A stretch of 64,000 nucleotides of DNA, taken from contig JAOQAK010000035.1 in NCBI GenBank assembly GCA_025963635.1, positions 62,001 to 126,000 of the forward strand, given 5' to 3'. Origin of the DNA: Ferruginibacter sp. (lineage in GTDB: Bacteria > Bacteroidota > Bacteroidia > Chitinophagales > Chitinophagaceae). The notes beneath the pieces were generated by a model, which searched no databases, had not been told where the DNA came from, and saw nothing but the letters and a program-made list of their open reading frames with translations. The position numbers were made by a program, and so were the translations under genes. Positions 19,432 through 29,928 of the stretch are shown piece by piece; position 1 is the stretch's first letter, and every line of letters begins with the position of its first letter.

Positions 19432-20946
19432 TTACCCGAGTGTTTTAATCTCTGCACAGAGATCCTGCAACACCTTTTTTGCATCCCCGAACAACATACT
19501 TGTTTTGGGTTGATAAAAGAGGGAATTCTCAATACCCGCATAGCCGGGTTTCATACTCCGTTTATTTACAATCACATTCTTTGCCTGCTCCACTTCCAGT
19601 ATGGGCATGCCATAAATGGGAGACGCCAGATCATTTTTTGCAGCAGGGTTTACCACATCATTGGCGCCGAGGATCAACACCACATCACAGGTTTTAAATT
19701 CATCATTTGCCTGCTCCATCTCCAGTAATTTTTCATAATTCACATCAGCTTCGGCAAGCAACACATTCATGTGGCCCGGCATACGGCCGGCAACGGGGTG
19801 GATGGCATACTTTACTTCAACACCTTTTTCTTCCAATATTTTTTCCAACTCATGACAGGTATGCTGGGCCTGTGCCACCGCCAATCCATAACCCGGTACG
19901 ATCATGACTTTGTTGGCATAACTCATTACCATTGCACAATCGCTTAAACTGATTTCTTTATAAGCGCCGTGTTCAGCAGATGCAGCGCCTTCTGCCGCTG
20001 CAGCACCTCCCCATGAACCGATGATCACATTGAGCAAACTACGGTTCATTGCCTTGCACATCAGGATGGTAAGCAGCGTACCGGCGGCTCCTACCAATAT
20101 ACCGCCTGTTAGCATCGCCTGGTTATTATACATAAATCCTGCACTGGCAGCTGCTACGCCCGTGAAGCTGTTGAGCAAGGAAATTACCACGGGCATGTCC
20201 GCACCACCAATCGGCAGCACGAATAAAACACCGTACATAAGAGACAGTGCCAATATTCCATAAAACAGGGAAAGATTAAAAGAAGTAAGTCCCCATGCTG
20301 CCGGGTTGCTGTCGTCTGTAACTGGCGTTTTAAAAATGAACAAGGCAATTGCCGCTACCAACACAAACAATAAAACCATGTTGAGGTTACGCTGGCCTTT
20401 GAAGGTGGTGTCTTTTATGATGCCCCTTAATTTTCCCCAGGCAATGATGCTACCACCAAAGGAGATACTGCCGATCACCAAACCTGCAATGATGGCGATG
20501 ACCGAAACGGTGGTTAGTTCCTGCGTTAACCAGGTAGTTCCATCAACCGATTCATTGGCAGAATGAATGTAATGATTGAATTCAATAAGAGAGATCAGCA
20601 TCGCACAGGCACCGCCCATCCCGTTAAAAAGACTCACCATCTCGGGCATGGCGGTCATTTGAATTTTTTTGGCAGAAACAAATCCCAATACCGAACCAAT
20701 TGCCAGCGCCAGGAAAATCAACGCGATATTGCCCAGGTGTACTTTTTCGCCATCCACTTCATGTTCAAACAAAAAGATCGTTCCAAAAATACCAATCGCC
20801 ATTCCCGCTGCTGCTACAAGGTTTCCCCTGCGGGCACTTTCAGGATGTGATAACATTTTAAGACCAAGAATAAAAGTAACGGAAGCGATAAGATAACAGA
20901 TCGTTAGTACGTGAAGTCCCATATTTAAAAAATTTGCCTCAACCAT
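19432..20946 (-). CDS. pntB: NAD(P) transhydrogenase subunit beta
   Basis: GADMPVVISLLNSFTGVAAASAGFMYNN, VMIVPGYGLAVAQAQH, HPVAGRMPGHMNVLLAEADV. Confidence 0.95.
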   Translation of the reverse strand: MVEANFLNMGLHVLTICYLIASVTFILGLKMLSHPESARRGNLVAAAGMAIGIFGTIFLFEHEVDGEKVHLGNIALIFLALAIGSVLGFVSAKKIQMTAMPEMVSLFNGMGGACAMLISLIEFNHYIHSANESVDGTTWLTQELTTVSVIAIIAGLVIGSISFGGSIIAWGKLRGIIKDTTFKGQRNLNMVLLFVLVAAIALFIFKTPVTDDSNPAAWGLTSFNLSLFYGILALSLMYGVLFVLPIGGADMPVVISLLNSFTGVAAASAGFMYNNQAMLTGGILVGAAGTLLTILMCKAMNRSLLNVIIGSWGGAAAAEGAASAEHGAYKEISLSDCAMVMSYANKVMIVPGYGLAVAQAQHTCHELEKILEEKGVEVKYAIHPVAGRMPGHMNVLLAEADVNYEKLLEMEQANDEFKTCDVVLILGANDVVNPAAKNDLASPIYGMPILEVEQAKNVIVNKRSMKPGYAGIENSLFYQPKTSMLFGDAKKVLQDLCAEIKTLG

Positions 20947-21023
20947 ACGGGCTTTGGGCTTTTATAAGTAAATCTTTATTTAGAGAAAATATTATGCATT
21001 CTGCATTCTTAAAAGCACCCTGC

Positions 21024-21347
21024 TCAATTCGCCTTTGGTGCTCTTTTCTTCTTAAACATCTCCAGCATCCTGTCGGTAACAACAAAGCCGCCCACTACAT
21101 TTAGGGTGCCTAATACCACGGCCAGAAAACCCAATACCAGGGCACCATAATTGTCTGGTTGTGCCTGTCCCATTACGATGATTGCGCCAATTACCACTAC
21201 TCCATGAATGGCATTTGCTCCGCTCATTAACGGTGTATGCAGTACGCTTGGCACACGGCCAATCACTTCGATCCCTAAAAAAACAGAAAGGATTACGATG
21301 TATATAATTTCGATATGGAAGCTGAAAAAATCCAGGATAGATTGCAT
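21024..21347 (-). CDS. NAD(P) transhydrogenase alpha subunit, transmembrane part
   Basis: IYIVILSVFLGIEVIGRVPSVLHTPLMSGANAIHGVVVIGAI; between pntA1 and pntB. Confidence 0.92.
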   Translation of the reverse strand: MQSILDFFSFHIEIIYIVILSVFLGIEVIGRVPSVLHTPLMSGANAIHGVVVIGAIIVMGQAQPDNYGALVLGFLAVVLGTLNVVGGFVVTDRMLEMFKKKRAPKAN

Positions 21348-21420
21348 AGTTGGTTTATTTGCACAATGATCAGGGGATCAATGGCTGTTTTATTGTGTTA
21401 AGAATATTATGTTGATAGTC

Positions 21421-21530
21421 GTGAATGGTGAATCGTGAATCGTGAATGGTCAATGGTGAATGGTGAATCGCTAATCATTATTCATCTCCTCTTAATCACG
21501 CCCATTGACCATTGACCATTGCCCATTCAC
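21421..21530. repeat. Heptanucleotide-periodic repeat, two opposed arrays (foldback)
   Basis: Left array, 8 units: GTGAATG GTGAATC GTGAATC GTGAATG GTCAATG GTGAATG GTGAATC GCTAATC (21421-21476). Right array, 4 units: CATTGAC CATTGAC CATTGCC CATTCAC (21503-21530). Confidence 0.85.
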
Positions 21531-22648
21531 GATACAAAAGCCTGTACCCGATCATTCGTTATTTTTCCTTCATGAACAATGCAGGTGCCCTTAACCAGAT
21601 CATCTTCAAAATTCAGGTTCAATTGGCCTTCTTTTCCAATCATCAATTGTAAAAAGTTCAAAATATTTTTCCCGTACAATTTGCTTGCATCACTGGGCAT
21701 TCCCGCAGCCAGCCTCGAATTGCCCACAATGCTAACACCGTTGTGAACAATGGTTTCATCGTTAATAGTTAGTTCGGTATTGCCTCCAGTAGCTGCCGCC
21801 AAATCAATGATTACAGAGCCATTCTTCATGGCTTCCATCATTTCGGTCGTGATCAATATGGGTGCTTTCTTACCGGGTATCTGGGCGGTGGTGATGATGA
21901 TGTCTGCCTTGGCAACACTTTCAGCTATTTTGGCTTTCTGGTGCTGCATAAAATCCGCCGTTTGCTCTACCGCATATCCACCGGCTTTGCTGGCATCAGC
22001 GGCTCCTTCTACTTCAATAAACTTAGCACCAAGGCTCATCACTTCTTCTTTTACGGCGGGCCTGGTGTCAAAAACTTCTACTACCGCACCCAGCCTTCTG
22101 CCCGTGGCAACTGCCTGTAGCCCTGCAACACCAGCTCCAAGGATTAGCATTTTTGCAGGAGGAATGCTTCCGGCTGCCGTCATAAACATGGGAAAATATT
22201 TCGGAAATAGGTTTGCTGCTGTAAGTACGGCTTTGTACCCGGCAATATTGGCCTGGCTGCTTAATACATCCATACTCTGAGCCCGGGTGGTCCGGGGAAT
22301 CATGTCGATACTGAACACCGTTACTCCTTTTGCCACACATTCTTTAACAAGGGCGGCATTAAACAAGGGCTGGTAAACACCGAGGATAATTTTAAATTGC
22401 AATAAGCTTAGCTCACCGGATTGCGGTTCATTGATACATAAAATAATATCCGCTTTACTAAAAACTTCATCACGGCTCACGATTTCTGCACCTGCCTGGA
22501 TGTATTTCCCGTTCATTGCAAATGCGGTAGCACCAGCATTGGTTTCGATGATCACCGCAACATTCCATTTTTTAAGGATCGTTACATGTTCTGGTAAGAT
22601 GGAGACTCTGGTTTCAGGAGATGATTCTTTTAAAACGCCGATTGTCAT
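21527..22648 (-). CDS. pntA: NAD(P) transhydrogenase alpha subunit, NAD-binding part
   Basis: MTIGVLKESSPETRVSILPEHV, LILGAGVAGLQAVATGRRLGAVVEVFDTRPAVKEEV, AQIPGKKAPILIT. Confidence 0.94.
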   Translation of the reverse strand: MTIGVLKESSPETRVSILPEHVTILKKWNVAVIIETNAGATAFAMNGKYIQAGAEIVSRDEVFSKADIILCINEPQSGELSLLQFKIILGVYQPLFNAALVKECVAKGVTVFSIDMIPRTTRAQSMDVLSSQANIAGYKAVLTAANLFPKYFPMFMTAAGSIPPAKMLILGAGVAGLQAVATGRRLGAVVEVFDTRPAVKEEVMSLGAKFIEVEGAADASKAGGYAVEQTADFMQHQKAKIAESVAKADIIITTAQIPGKKAPILITTEMMEAMKNGSVIIDLAAATGGNTELTINDETIVHNGVSIVGNSRLAAGMPSDASKLYGKNILNFLQLMIGKEGQLNLNFEDDLVKGTCIVHEGKITNDRVQAFVS

Positions 22649-22681
22649 AAGGAAAAAGTTGGCGCAAAGGTAATTTTTAAT

Positions 22682-23479
22682 TTAGAATCGTATTATAAAA
22701 TGTTGTTTCACCTTAAAATCCGGATTGATAAAAACCAGGCCTATAAAGAAAAGATCAATGGTGAGGGTAACCGCAGGATCTTGTTGGATGTCAGTCCAGG
22801 CGGATTCCATCTCGGCGCTCCAGTGTATGTCATCAAAAACAAAAATGGTGGCGTTGGATGAATGACTTAACAATTGTTGAAAATATTGCAAGGTGGGCGC
22901 TTTGCGATGGTTGCCATCAATAAATACAAAATATACTGTTTGAATGGTTGTCAAAAGCTGCGGAAGAGTTTTGGCAAAATCACCCCTTATAATTTCAATA
23001 TTTTTTAACCGCAATGCATCGAAAGTTTGCTGTGCTATGGCAGCTATGCTGGAAGCGCCTTCGCAGGTATACAATCTTGCATCTTTACTGCCAACAGAGA
23101 GATAAGCACTGGTGATACCAAGTGAGGTGCCCAATTCCAAAATGTTAATAGGCTGGTAATATTGCACCATGCGAAATAATAATTGAGCATATTTAGCAGG
23201 TTTCAATGAAGAGTTGGCGATGTCTTTTACCTTCCGCTGATTTGTTTTAATGAGGCTGGAGCCTGCTCCAAAATCCTCCACCTCTATCGTGCTAAAATCG
23301 GCGGTTAATTTCTTTCGTTGATCTTCAATACTTGCATAGCAATCATATTGTTTTGTATCGTTCAATACATGCGTAATGAAATCAAACACAAACGGCGAAT
23401 GTACTCCGTGGCCCTTACCGTTAGACGCCGTCAGAAAATATCGCAGGTATTTTTTTGCTAATTGAAAGTGGTTGTACAA
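22682..23479 (-). CDS. Class I SAM-dependent methyltransferase (O-methyltransferase-like)
   Basis: INILELGTSLGITSAYLSVGSKDARLYTCEG, FVFIDGNHRKAPTLQYF. Confidence 0.82.
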   Translation of the reverse strand: MYNHFQLAKKYLRYFLTASNGKGHGVHSPFVFDFITHVLNDTKQYDCYASIEDQRKKLTADFSTIEVEDFGAGSSLIKTNQRKVKDIANSSLKPAKYAQLLFRMVQYYQPINILELGTSLGITSAYLSVGSKDARLYTCEGASSIAAIAQQTFDALRLKNIEIIRGDFAKTLPQLLTTIQTVYFVFIDGNHRKAPTLQYFQQLLSHSSNATIFVFDDIHWSAEMESAWTDIQQDPAVTLTIDLFFIGLVFINPDFKVKQHFIIRF

Positions 23480-23529
23480 AGAAGAGAAAATGAAAAATTA
23501 AGAATTGAAAATTAAGAATGAACTGCAGA

Positions 23530-24075
23530 TTATTTTTTCTTCCAGGTTTGAAATGAATAAGCGTATGCATGTTTATCATCTACCTGAAAATCTTCATTGG
23601 AAACCAGTTCCCACTTGCCTTCATCGATCTCAGGAAAAAAAGCATCCCCTTCTAAAATAGCGTGTACCCTTGTAATATAGATGGTATCGGCAATGTCCAT
23701 GGACTGCTTAAAAATTTCGCCGCCGCCGATGATAAATATTTGTTTTGCATTGGTGTCCCTGGCTTTCTGAATGGCATCGTCCAGGTTCGCCGCAGTGATC
23801 GTTCCTTCTGCTTTCCAACCAGGGTTGCGGGTGATTACAATATTTATTCTGCCGGGCAACGGTTTATTCACTTCTTCAAATGTTTTCCGGCCCATGATCA
23901 CCGGGAAACCCCAGGTGGTGTTTTTAAAAAATTTAAGATCGTTGGGTAAATTCCATACCAGGTGATTGTCCTTTCCAATAACATTGTTGGTGGAAGCTGC
24001 TACAATAAGTGCTAAAGCCTCCCTTCCCTCCAAAGGGAGGTTCTTTGTCTCTTTTATTTTGGTTGATTCATTCAT
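23530..24075 (-). CDS. folA: Dihydrofolate reductase
   Basis: LIVAASTNNVIGKDNHLVWNLPNDLKFFKNTTWGFPVIMGRKTFE, IFIIGGGEIFKQ. Carries a 20-aa N-terminal extension partly encoded by a palindrome. Confidence 0.94.
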   Translation of the reverse strand: MNESTKIKETKNLPLEGREALALIVAASTNNVIGKDNHLVWNLPNDLKFFKNTTWGFPVIMGRKTFEEVNKPLPGRINIVITRNPGWKAEGTITAANLDDAIQKARDTNAKQIFIIGGGEIFKQSMDIADTIYITRVHAILEGDAFFPEIDEGKWELVSNEDFQVDDKHAYAYSFQTWKKK

Positions 24076-24159
24076 ATTATAAGAGCGAATGCTTAGAAAT
24101 TAGAAAAATATTGATTGTTAATTCCTTCTTCAAAATTGCTGCCAGGGAGCGATCAGCTT

Positions 24160-24984
24160 TTAAACCGCCACCGGTGCTTTTATCGCAGGATGTGACTGGT
24201 AATTCACCAATTCGAAATCTTCGTACTTAAAATCAAAAATATCTTTGACCGCAGGATTTATTTTCATTTTTGGTAATGGAAACGGTGTTCTGCTTAATTG
24301 CAGGTTGGCCTGTTCAAAATGATTGTTGTACAAATGAACATCTCCAAATGAATGGATAAATTCTCCGGGTTCCATATCACAAACCTGTGCAATCATCATC
24401 GTAAGCAAAGCATAAGAGGCAATATTAAAGGGAACTCCGAGAAAAACATCCGCGGAACGCTGGTACAACTGGCAACTAAGCGTTCTTCTACCAGCTGCTG
24501 ATTTGGAAGGCGTTGTATAGAATTGGAACAAACAATGACAAGGCATTAGTTTCATCTTTGGCAAATCAGCCACATTCCATGCACTAATGATCATCCGCCT
24601 GCTGTCGGGGTTATTTTTTAGTTGATGAATCAATTCTTTTACCTGGTCTGTTTCCACGCCATCTGCCCCTTCCCAACTACGCCACTGTTTTCCATATACT
24701 GGTCCAAGATCGCCGTTTTCATCGGCCCACTCATCCCAGATTTTTACATTATGTTCTTTTAAATACGCAATATTAGTATCTCCTTTCAAAAACCAGAGCA
24801 ATTCGTAAATAATGCTCTTCATGTGGCATTTTTTGGTAGTCACCAGTGGAAAACCGTTTCCCAGGTTGAACCGCAGCTGATGACCAAATACACTTCTTGT
24901 GCCGGTACCTGTCCGGTCGCTTTTATCGTTGCCTGTGTCTATGATATGCTTAAGAAGCTGAAGGTATTGTTGCATGGACTGCAA
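24160..24984 (-). CDS. thyA: Thymidylate synthase
   Basis: [51 protein letters not shown]. Confidence 0.96.
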   Translation of the reverse strand: MQSMQQYLQLLKHIIDTGNDKSDRTGTGTRSVFGHQLRFNLGNGFPLVTTKKCHMKSIIYELLWFLKGDTNIAYLKEHNVKIWDEWADENGDLGPVYGKQWRSWEGADGVETDQVKELIHQLKNNPDSRRMIISAWNVADLPKMKLMPCHCLFQFYTTPSKSAAGRRTLSCQLYQRSADVFLGVPFNIASYALLTMMIAQVCDMEPGEFIHSFGDVHLYNNHFEQANLQLSRTPFPLPKMKINPAVKDIFDFKYEDFELVNYQSHPAIKAPVAV

Positions 24985-25092
24985 GTTAACTTAAGTTGCA
25001 AAGAGGACAAAAGATTCGTATTCTTGCGACCAAATTACCTTACAATATCACTGAATGTACGAATTGCAACCCTCTAAAGAAACAAAATATAC

Positions 25093-25545
25093 ATGAATAT
25101 TATTATAAGAAAAGCTATAAAAGAAGATTGCCGTCGCATAATGGAACTCGTGGCAGAACTGGCAATATATGAGAAAGCGCCAGATGAAATTACCGTAAAC
25201 TTTGACCATTTTGTGGAAAGCGGTTTTGGAGAAAATCCAGTCTGGTGGGCTTTTGTGGCAGAAATTGGCGGAAAGGTGGAAGGCTTTGCGCTCTATTATA
25301 TCCGCTATAGCACCTGGAAAGGTCAGCGAATGTACCTCGAAGACCTGATAGTAACGGAAAAATCCCGGGGAATGGGCATTGGCAAACTGCTCTTCAATCA
25401 ACTGATTGAAGAAGCTAAACAAAAACAATTTACCGGGATCGCCTGGCAGGTGCTTGACTGGAACGAACCAGCCATTAACTTCTATAAAAAGCTCGGCCAG
25501 GTAAGTTTCGACAGTGAATGGGTGAATTGTGCGATCAATTTTTAA
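25093..25545 (+). CDS. GNAT family N-acetyltransferase (diamine acetyltransferase-like)
   Basis: IIRKAIKEDCRRIMELVAELAIYEKAPDEI, MYLEDLIVTEKSRGMGIGKLLFNQL. Confidence 0.88.
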   Translation: MNIIIRKAIKEDCRRIMELVAELAIYEKAPDEITVNFDHFVESGFGENPVWWAFVAEIGGKVEGFALYYIRYSTWKGQRMYLEDLIVTEKSRGMGIGKLLFNQLIEEAKQKQFTGIAWQVLDWNEPAINFYKKLGQVSFDSEWVNCAINF

Positions 25546-25596
25546 CACCGGTGCTTACCTTTACTCTACATAACATTCATCTATTAAAATATTTAT

Positions 25597-26862
25597 ATGG
25601 CAGAAAAAATATCAATGGGCGCCAATGGCAAACTAGTCGTTCCCAACAATCCAACTATTCCGTTCATTGAAGGGGACGGCATTGGTCCGGATATCTGGAG
25701 AGCCAGTGTAAGGGTATTTGACGCAGCCGTCGAAAAGGCTTTTAAGGGAGAAAAAAAAATTGAATGGAAGGAAGTGTTGGCAGGAGAAAAAGCATTTAAC
25801 GCTACAGGCAGTTGGATGCCTGAAGCAACCATGGATGCCTTTAAAGAATACCTTTTAAGCATCAAAGGGCCGTTAACAACACCCGTTGGAGGAGGAATCC
25901 GCAGCCTGAACGTAGCACTGCGACAGGAGCTGGACTTATATGTTTGTCTGCGGCCTGTAAAGTATTTTGAAGGTGTACCCTCACCTATGTGGCAGCCGGA
26001 AAAAGTGAATATGGTAATTTTCCGGGAAAACACGGAAGACATTTATGCAGGCATCGAGTACATGACCGGTACACCGGAAGCGCAAAAATTATTGGATTTC
26101 CTGATCAATGAAATGGGAGTGAAAAATATCCGTTTCCCTGAAACTACTTCTTTGGGAATAAAACCGGTTAGTAAGGAAGGCAGTGAACGCCTGATCCGGA
26201 GCGCCATTCAACATGCTATTGAACATAAACTGCCAACGGTAACCATCGTGCACAAAGGCAATATCATGAAGTATACAGAAGGCGCTTTTAAAAACTGGGG
26301 ATATGAGCTGGCTGAAAGGGAGTTCCCAGGCGAAGTATATACCTGGAACCAGTGGGAACGAACCAAAAAAGACAGCGGTGAAGCAGTTGCCAACGAAGAA
26401 ATGAAATTGTGTGCTGTTGGAGGAAAAGTGATCATCAAAGATGCCATTGCTGATAATTTTTTACAACAGGCTTTACTTGCTCCGCAGGATTATTCGGTGA
26501 TTGCCACATTGAACTTGAATGGCGACTATATCAGCGATGCATTGGCAGCACAGGTTGGCGGAATCGGTATCGCCCCGGGCGCAAATATCAATTACCTCAC
26601 AGGTCATGCTGTGTTTGAAGCTACCCATGGAACGGCGCCGAGGTTTGCCAATACCAATACAATGAATCCTTCGTCCGTGATTTTAAGCGGCGTAATGATG
26701 CTGGAATACATGGGTTGGCGGGATGCTGCAGAACTGATTACCAATTCCGTTGGCAAAACAATTCGTAATAAAACAGTAACTATCGATTTTTATAATTTGA
26801 TGAAAGAAGGCACCTTGCTGAAAACAAGCGAGTTTGCAGATGAGATTATCAGGAATTTATGA
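25597..26862 (+). CDS. icd: NADP-dependent isocitrate dehydrogenase, E. coli Icd-like type
   Basis: [79 protein letters not shown]. Confidence 0.94.
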   Translation: MAEKISMGANGKLVVPNNPTIPFIEGDGIGPDIWRASVRVFDAAVEKAFKGEKKIEWKEVLAGEKAFNATGSWMPEATMDAFKEYLLSIKGPLTTPVGGGIRSLNVALRQELDLYVCLRPVKYFEGVPSPMWQPEKVNMVIFRENTEDIYAGIEYMTGTPEAQKLLDFLINEMGVKNIRFPETTSLGIKPVSKEGSERLIRSAIQHAIEHKLPTVTIVHKGNIMKYTEGAFKNWGYELAEREFPGEVYTWNQWERTKKDSGEAVANEEMKLCAVGGKVIIKDAIADNFLQQALLAPQDYSVIATLNLNGDYISDALAAQVGGIGIAPGANINYLTGHAVFEATHGTAPRFANTNTMNPSSVILSGVMMLEYMGWRDAAELITNSVGKTIRNKTVTIDFYNLMKEGTLLKTSEFADEIIRNL

Positions 26863-26908
26863 GGAGGATAAATTTTGATATATTTGTGACCTGCTAACAC
26901 CTAAAATA

Positions 26909-27103
26909 ATGAAAGCAACCATCGAAATAGATAATGATTTAATGAAGAAAGCATTGAAATATTCTGGCCTGAAAACAAAAAAAGATGTTTTAAATACGGC
27001 ATTGGAGGCCTACGTAAAATATCAAATGCGTCTTAAAATGTTGTCCTTGCAGGGTAAAGTAAAATGGGTGGGTGATTTGGATAAAATGCGCACCAATGAG
27101 TAA
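26909..27103 (+). CDS. Type II toxin-antitoxin antitoxin, VapB family
   Basis: MKATIEIDNDLMKKALKYSGLKTKKDVLNTALEAYVKYQ (ribbon-helix-helix-like); overlaps the downstream PIN toxin ORF. Confidence 0.88.
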   Translation: MKATIEIDNDLMKKALKYSGLKTKKDVLNTALEAYVKYQMRLKMLSLQGKVKWVGDLDKMRTNE

Positions 27104-27506
27104 TATAGTGGTAGACAGTTCGGTTTGGATTGATTTTTTTAACAAGAAGACCTCGCATCAAATTGAAATAGTTCGCAACCTAATATTCGACAGCCCGGTT
27201 GTAACAACGATTACAATATTGCCCATAATTCTACAGGAAGTATTACAAGGAATACAAAGCAATAAACATTTTGAAATCGTCAAAGAAAATCTGCAAGGCT
27301 TTAATTATATTTTTTTTGATGCATATACCTCCTCAGTCAGTGCCGCCCAATTGTATAGATATTTGCAGAAGAAAGGCATCACGATACGAAAGCCAAACGA
27401 TTGCTTAATTGCTTCTGTAGGTATTGACCAAGATTTATTTTTATTGCACAATGATCGCGATTTTGACAACATTGCAAAACATACTTCACTTAAAATCTAC
27501 AAATAA
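27096..27506 (+). CDS. Type II toxin VapC, PIN domain
   Basis: [18 protein letters not shown]...[44 protein letters not shown] contains the PIN acidic residues. Start trimmed to MSNIVV. Confidence 0.9.
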   Translation: MSNIVVDSSVWIDFFNKKTSHQIEIVRNLIFDSPVVTTITILPIILQEVLQGIQSNKHFEIVKENLQGFNYIFFDAYTSSVSAAQLYRYLQKKGITIRKPNDCLIASVGIDQDLFLLHNDRDFDNIAKHTSLKIYK

Positions 27507-27511
27507 AACGA

Positions 27512-28744
27512 ATGAGCAAAATTAAAGTAGCAAATCCCGTAGTGGAACTGGACGGGGATGAGATGACACGGATCATCTGGAAGTTTATTAAAGATAAACT
27601 AGTAGTTCCCTACCTGGAATTGGATATCAAATATTATGACCTTGGAATGGAATACAGGGATGAAACCAATGACCAGGTTACGATTGATGCAGCCAATGCC
27701 ATCAAGGAATTTGGTGTGGGAATAAAGTGTGCTACCATTACACCGGATGAGGCCAGGGTAAAAGAATTTAGCCTGAAACAAATGTGGAAGAGCCCCAATG
27801 GCACCATCCGGAACATCCTTGATGGAACTGTTTTTCGTGAACCCATTGTAATGCAAAATGTTCCAAGACTCGTTACCAACTGGACCGCCCCCATCATTGT
27901 AGGCCGCCATGCATTTGGTGATCAATACCGTGCCACCGATGCCGTTATAAAAGGCAAGGGAAAGTTAACCATGACTTTTACTCCTGAAGACGGAGGTGAG
28001 CCACAGGTTTTTGAAGTATATAATTTCAAAGGAGATGGCGTGGCCCTTAGCATGTACAATACCGATGAAAGTATCATGGGCTTTGCACGGAGCTGTTTTA
28101 ATATGGCGTTGAGCAAAAAATGGCCCCTGTATCTTTCCACAAAAAATACCATTCTTAAAAAGTATGATGGCCGTTTCAAAGATATTTTTGAAGAAATTTT
28201 CCAGGCCGAATTTAAAGCCGCCTACCAGGAAGCAGGCATTACTTATGAACACCGCCTGATTGATGATATGGTAGCCAGTGCACTAAAATGGAACGGCAAC
28301 TTTGTATGGGCATGTAAAAATTATGATGGCGATGTGCAGAGCGATACTGTGGCACAGGGCTTTGGAAGTTTAGGATTAATGACTTCCGTTTTAATTACAC
28401 CGGATGGCGGCACCATGGAAGCGGAAGCTGCCCACGGAACCGTAACCCGCCATTACCGCGATCACCAGGCGGGCAAACCAACTTCCACCAATCCCATTGC
28501 TTCTATTTTTGCATGGACAAGAGGTTTGGCATTTCGTGGCAAGTTGGATAACAACCAGCCACTGATCGACTTTTGCCTGGCACTGGAAGCAGTTTGTATT
28601 GAAACCGTAGAGAGCGGAAAAATGACCAAAGATCTCGCCGTTTGCATACATGGCAATAAAGTAACGCACGGTGAACACTATCTGTACACAGAGGAATTCC
28701 TGGATGCAATTGATGAGAACCTTAAAAAGAAAATGGGATTCTAA
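27512..28744 (+). CDS. NADP-dependent isocitrate dehydrogenase, eukaryotic-like (type II) family
   Basis: [83 protein letters not shown]. Confidence 0.95.
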   Translation: MSKIKVANPVVELDGDEMTRIIWKFIKDKLVVPYLELDIKYYDLGMEYRDETNDQVTIDAANAIKEFGVGIKCATITPDEARVKEFSLKQMWKSPNGTIRNILDGTVFREPIVMQNVPRLVTNWTAPIIVGRHAFGDQYRATDAVIKGKGKLTMTFTPEDGGEPQVFEVYNFKGDGVALSMYNTDESIMGFARSCFNMALSKKWPLYLSTKNTILKKYDGRFKDIFEEIFQAEFKAAYQEAGITYEHRLIDDMVASALKWNGNFVWACKNYDGDVQSDTVAQGFGSLGLMTSVLITPDGGTMEAEAAHGTVTRHYRDHQAGKPTSTNPIASIFAWTRGLAFRGKLDNNQPLIDFCLALEAVCIETVESGKMTKDLAVCIHGNKVTHGEHYLYTEEFLDAIDENLKKKMGF

Positions 28745-28804
28745 TTACAAAGAAGAGAGTTTTTTCGTTTAAAAATACTTCTCTTATGCTGGTAAATTTT
28801 ATTT

Positions 28805-28832
28805 GGGCAACATTTATTGTTGCCCTTTTTTA
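28805..28832 (+). terminator. Intrinsic terminator downstream of the second isocitrate dehydrogenase
   Basis: GGGCAACA-tttat-TGTTGCCC followed by TTTTTTTA. Confidence 0.85.
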
Positions 28833-28846
28833 TTTAATATAAATAC

Positions 28847-29323
28847 TTAATTCCCTTCTACATAAATGACCGGTTGATGATGAATCGGGAAATTGCAGGA
28901 GTTGGCAACATAACACAATTCATTGGCTTTTTTGTGCAGTGCTTCCGCCTCATTTTTCTTTGATTCATTTGTGATGGTGACGGCCGGGTTCAGCATCACT
29001 TCTGTGAAGCGACCACCACCACTGGAAGTTTCAACCATGATTCCTGTGGCATGATCCACATAAGCAGTGATAATTATGCCCGCATCGGAACAAAGATGTA
29101 AATACCAAAGCATATGACAGGTTGCGATAGAAGCTAAGAAAAGCTCTTCCGGATTATGCTTTTTTGCATCCCCCCTGAAAGCCACATCTGCAGATCCCTC
29201 AATGACATATTTATTTTCAACAGAAATGGTATGACTGCGCTCATAGGATTGATAATTTTTTGTACCCTCACCGGTATTACCCGTCCATTCAATCCATAAA
29301 GCATACTGATGTTTTCTTTCCAT
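28847..29323 (-). CDS. OsmC/Ohr family protein
   Basis: MERKHQYALWIEWTGNTGEGTKNYQSYERSHTISVENKYVIEGSADVAFRGDAKKHNPEELFLASIATCHMLWYLHLC; conserved Cys. Start trimmed. Confidence 0.87.
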   Translation of the reverse strand: MERKHQYALWIEWTGNTGEGTKNYQSYERSHTISVENKYVIEGSADVAFRGDAKKHNPEELFLASIATCHMLWYLHLCSDAGIIITAYVDHATGIMVETSSGGGRFTEVMLNPAVTITNESKKNEAEALHKKANELCYVANSCNFPIHHQPVIYVEGN

Positions 29324-29372
29324 GGTATTCAATTTTGTGATCCTTACTCTTGGGGAATGGATACCACCTGGT

Positions 29373-29867
29373 TCAATGCTGTGCAATCTCTTCCAGGTTA
29401 TCCCAACAAATCCAGTGTGGATTAAGATATCGTCCTCCCTTTTTCAGATAAAATGCCTGGTACTTATTTTCCAATGCAAAACCAACACATAAACTTCTTA
29501 CTCCCTGTTCCATCATCCAGCCGGTTAGCGTGTGAAACAAGTCTGTGCCGATTCGTTTTCTTTGATATTCCTTCAAAACATAAAACGACTGAATTTCGGC
29601 ATCCTTTTCATAGCGGGTAGTAAGGTGCCCTGCAATAAAGCCAACGATCTTGTCCCCTATTTCCGCCTTGAGTATCAGCCTGCCGGATTTCGAGCCATTT
29701 GGAGATTCACCTTTGAAATAAGTTTGCCAACGGTATTTCGTTGACTGGTAATCGATCTCAATATCTTCCACGCATTCCGGGATCGATTTTATTTTGCTTT
29801 CAACTTCTACCTGCGCCAGTTCTTCAATATCTACCGCACTTGCGATTTGAATGGTGATGTTGTTCAT
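29373..29867 (-). CDS. GNAT family N-acetyltransferase
   Basis: MNNITIQIASAVDIEELAQVEVESK...AEIQSFYVLKEYQRKRIGTDLFHTLTGWMMEQGV. Start trimmed. Confidence 0.85.
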   Translation of the reverse strand: MNNITIQIASAVDIEELAQVEVESKIKSIPECVEDIEIDYQSTKYRWQTYFKGESPNGSKSGRLILKAEIGDKIVGFIAGHLTTRYEKDAEIQSFYVLKEYQRKRIGTDLFHTLTGWMMEQGVRSLCVGFALENKYQAFYLKKGGRYLNPHWICWDNLEEIAQH

Positions 29868-29928
29868 CGATAAAATGCTGGTTTGTTCCTGCTTTTTAAC
29901 GCAGGATAATATTGTTAGACGGAATTTC

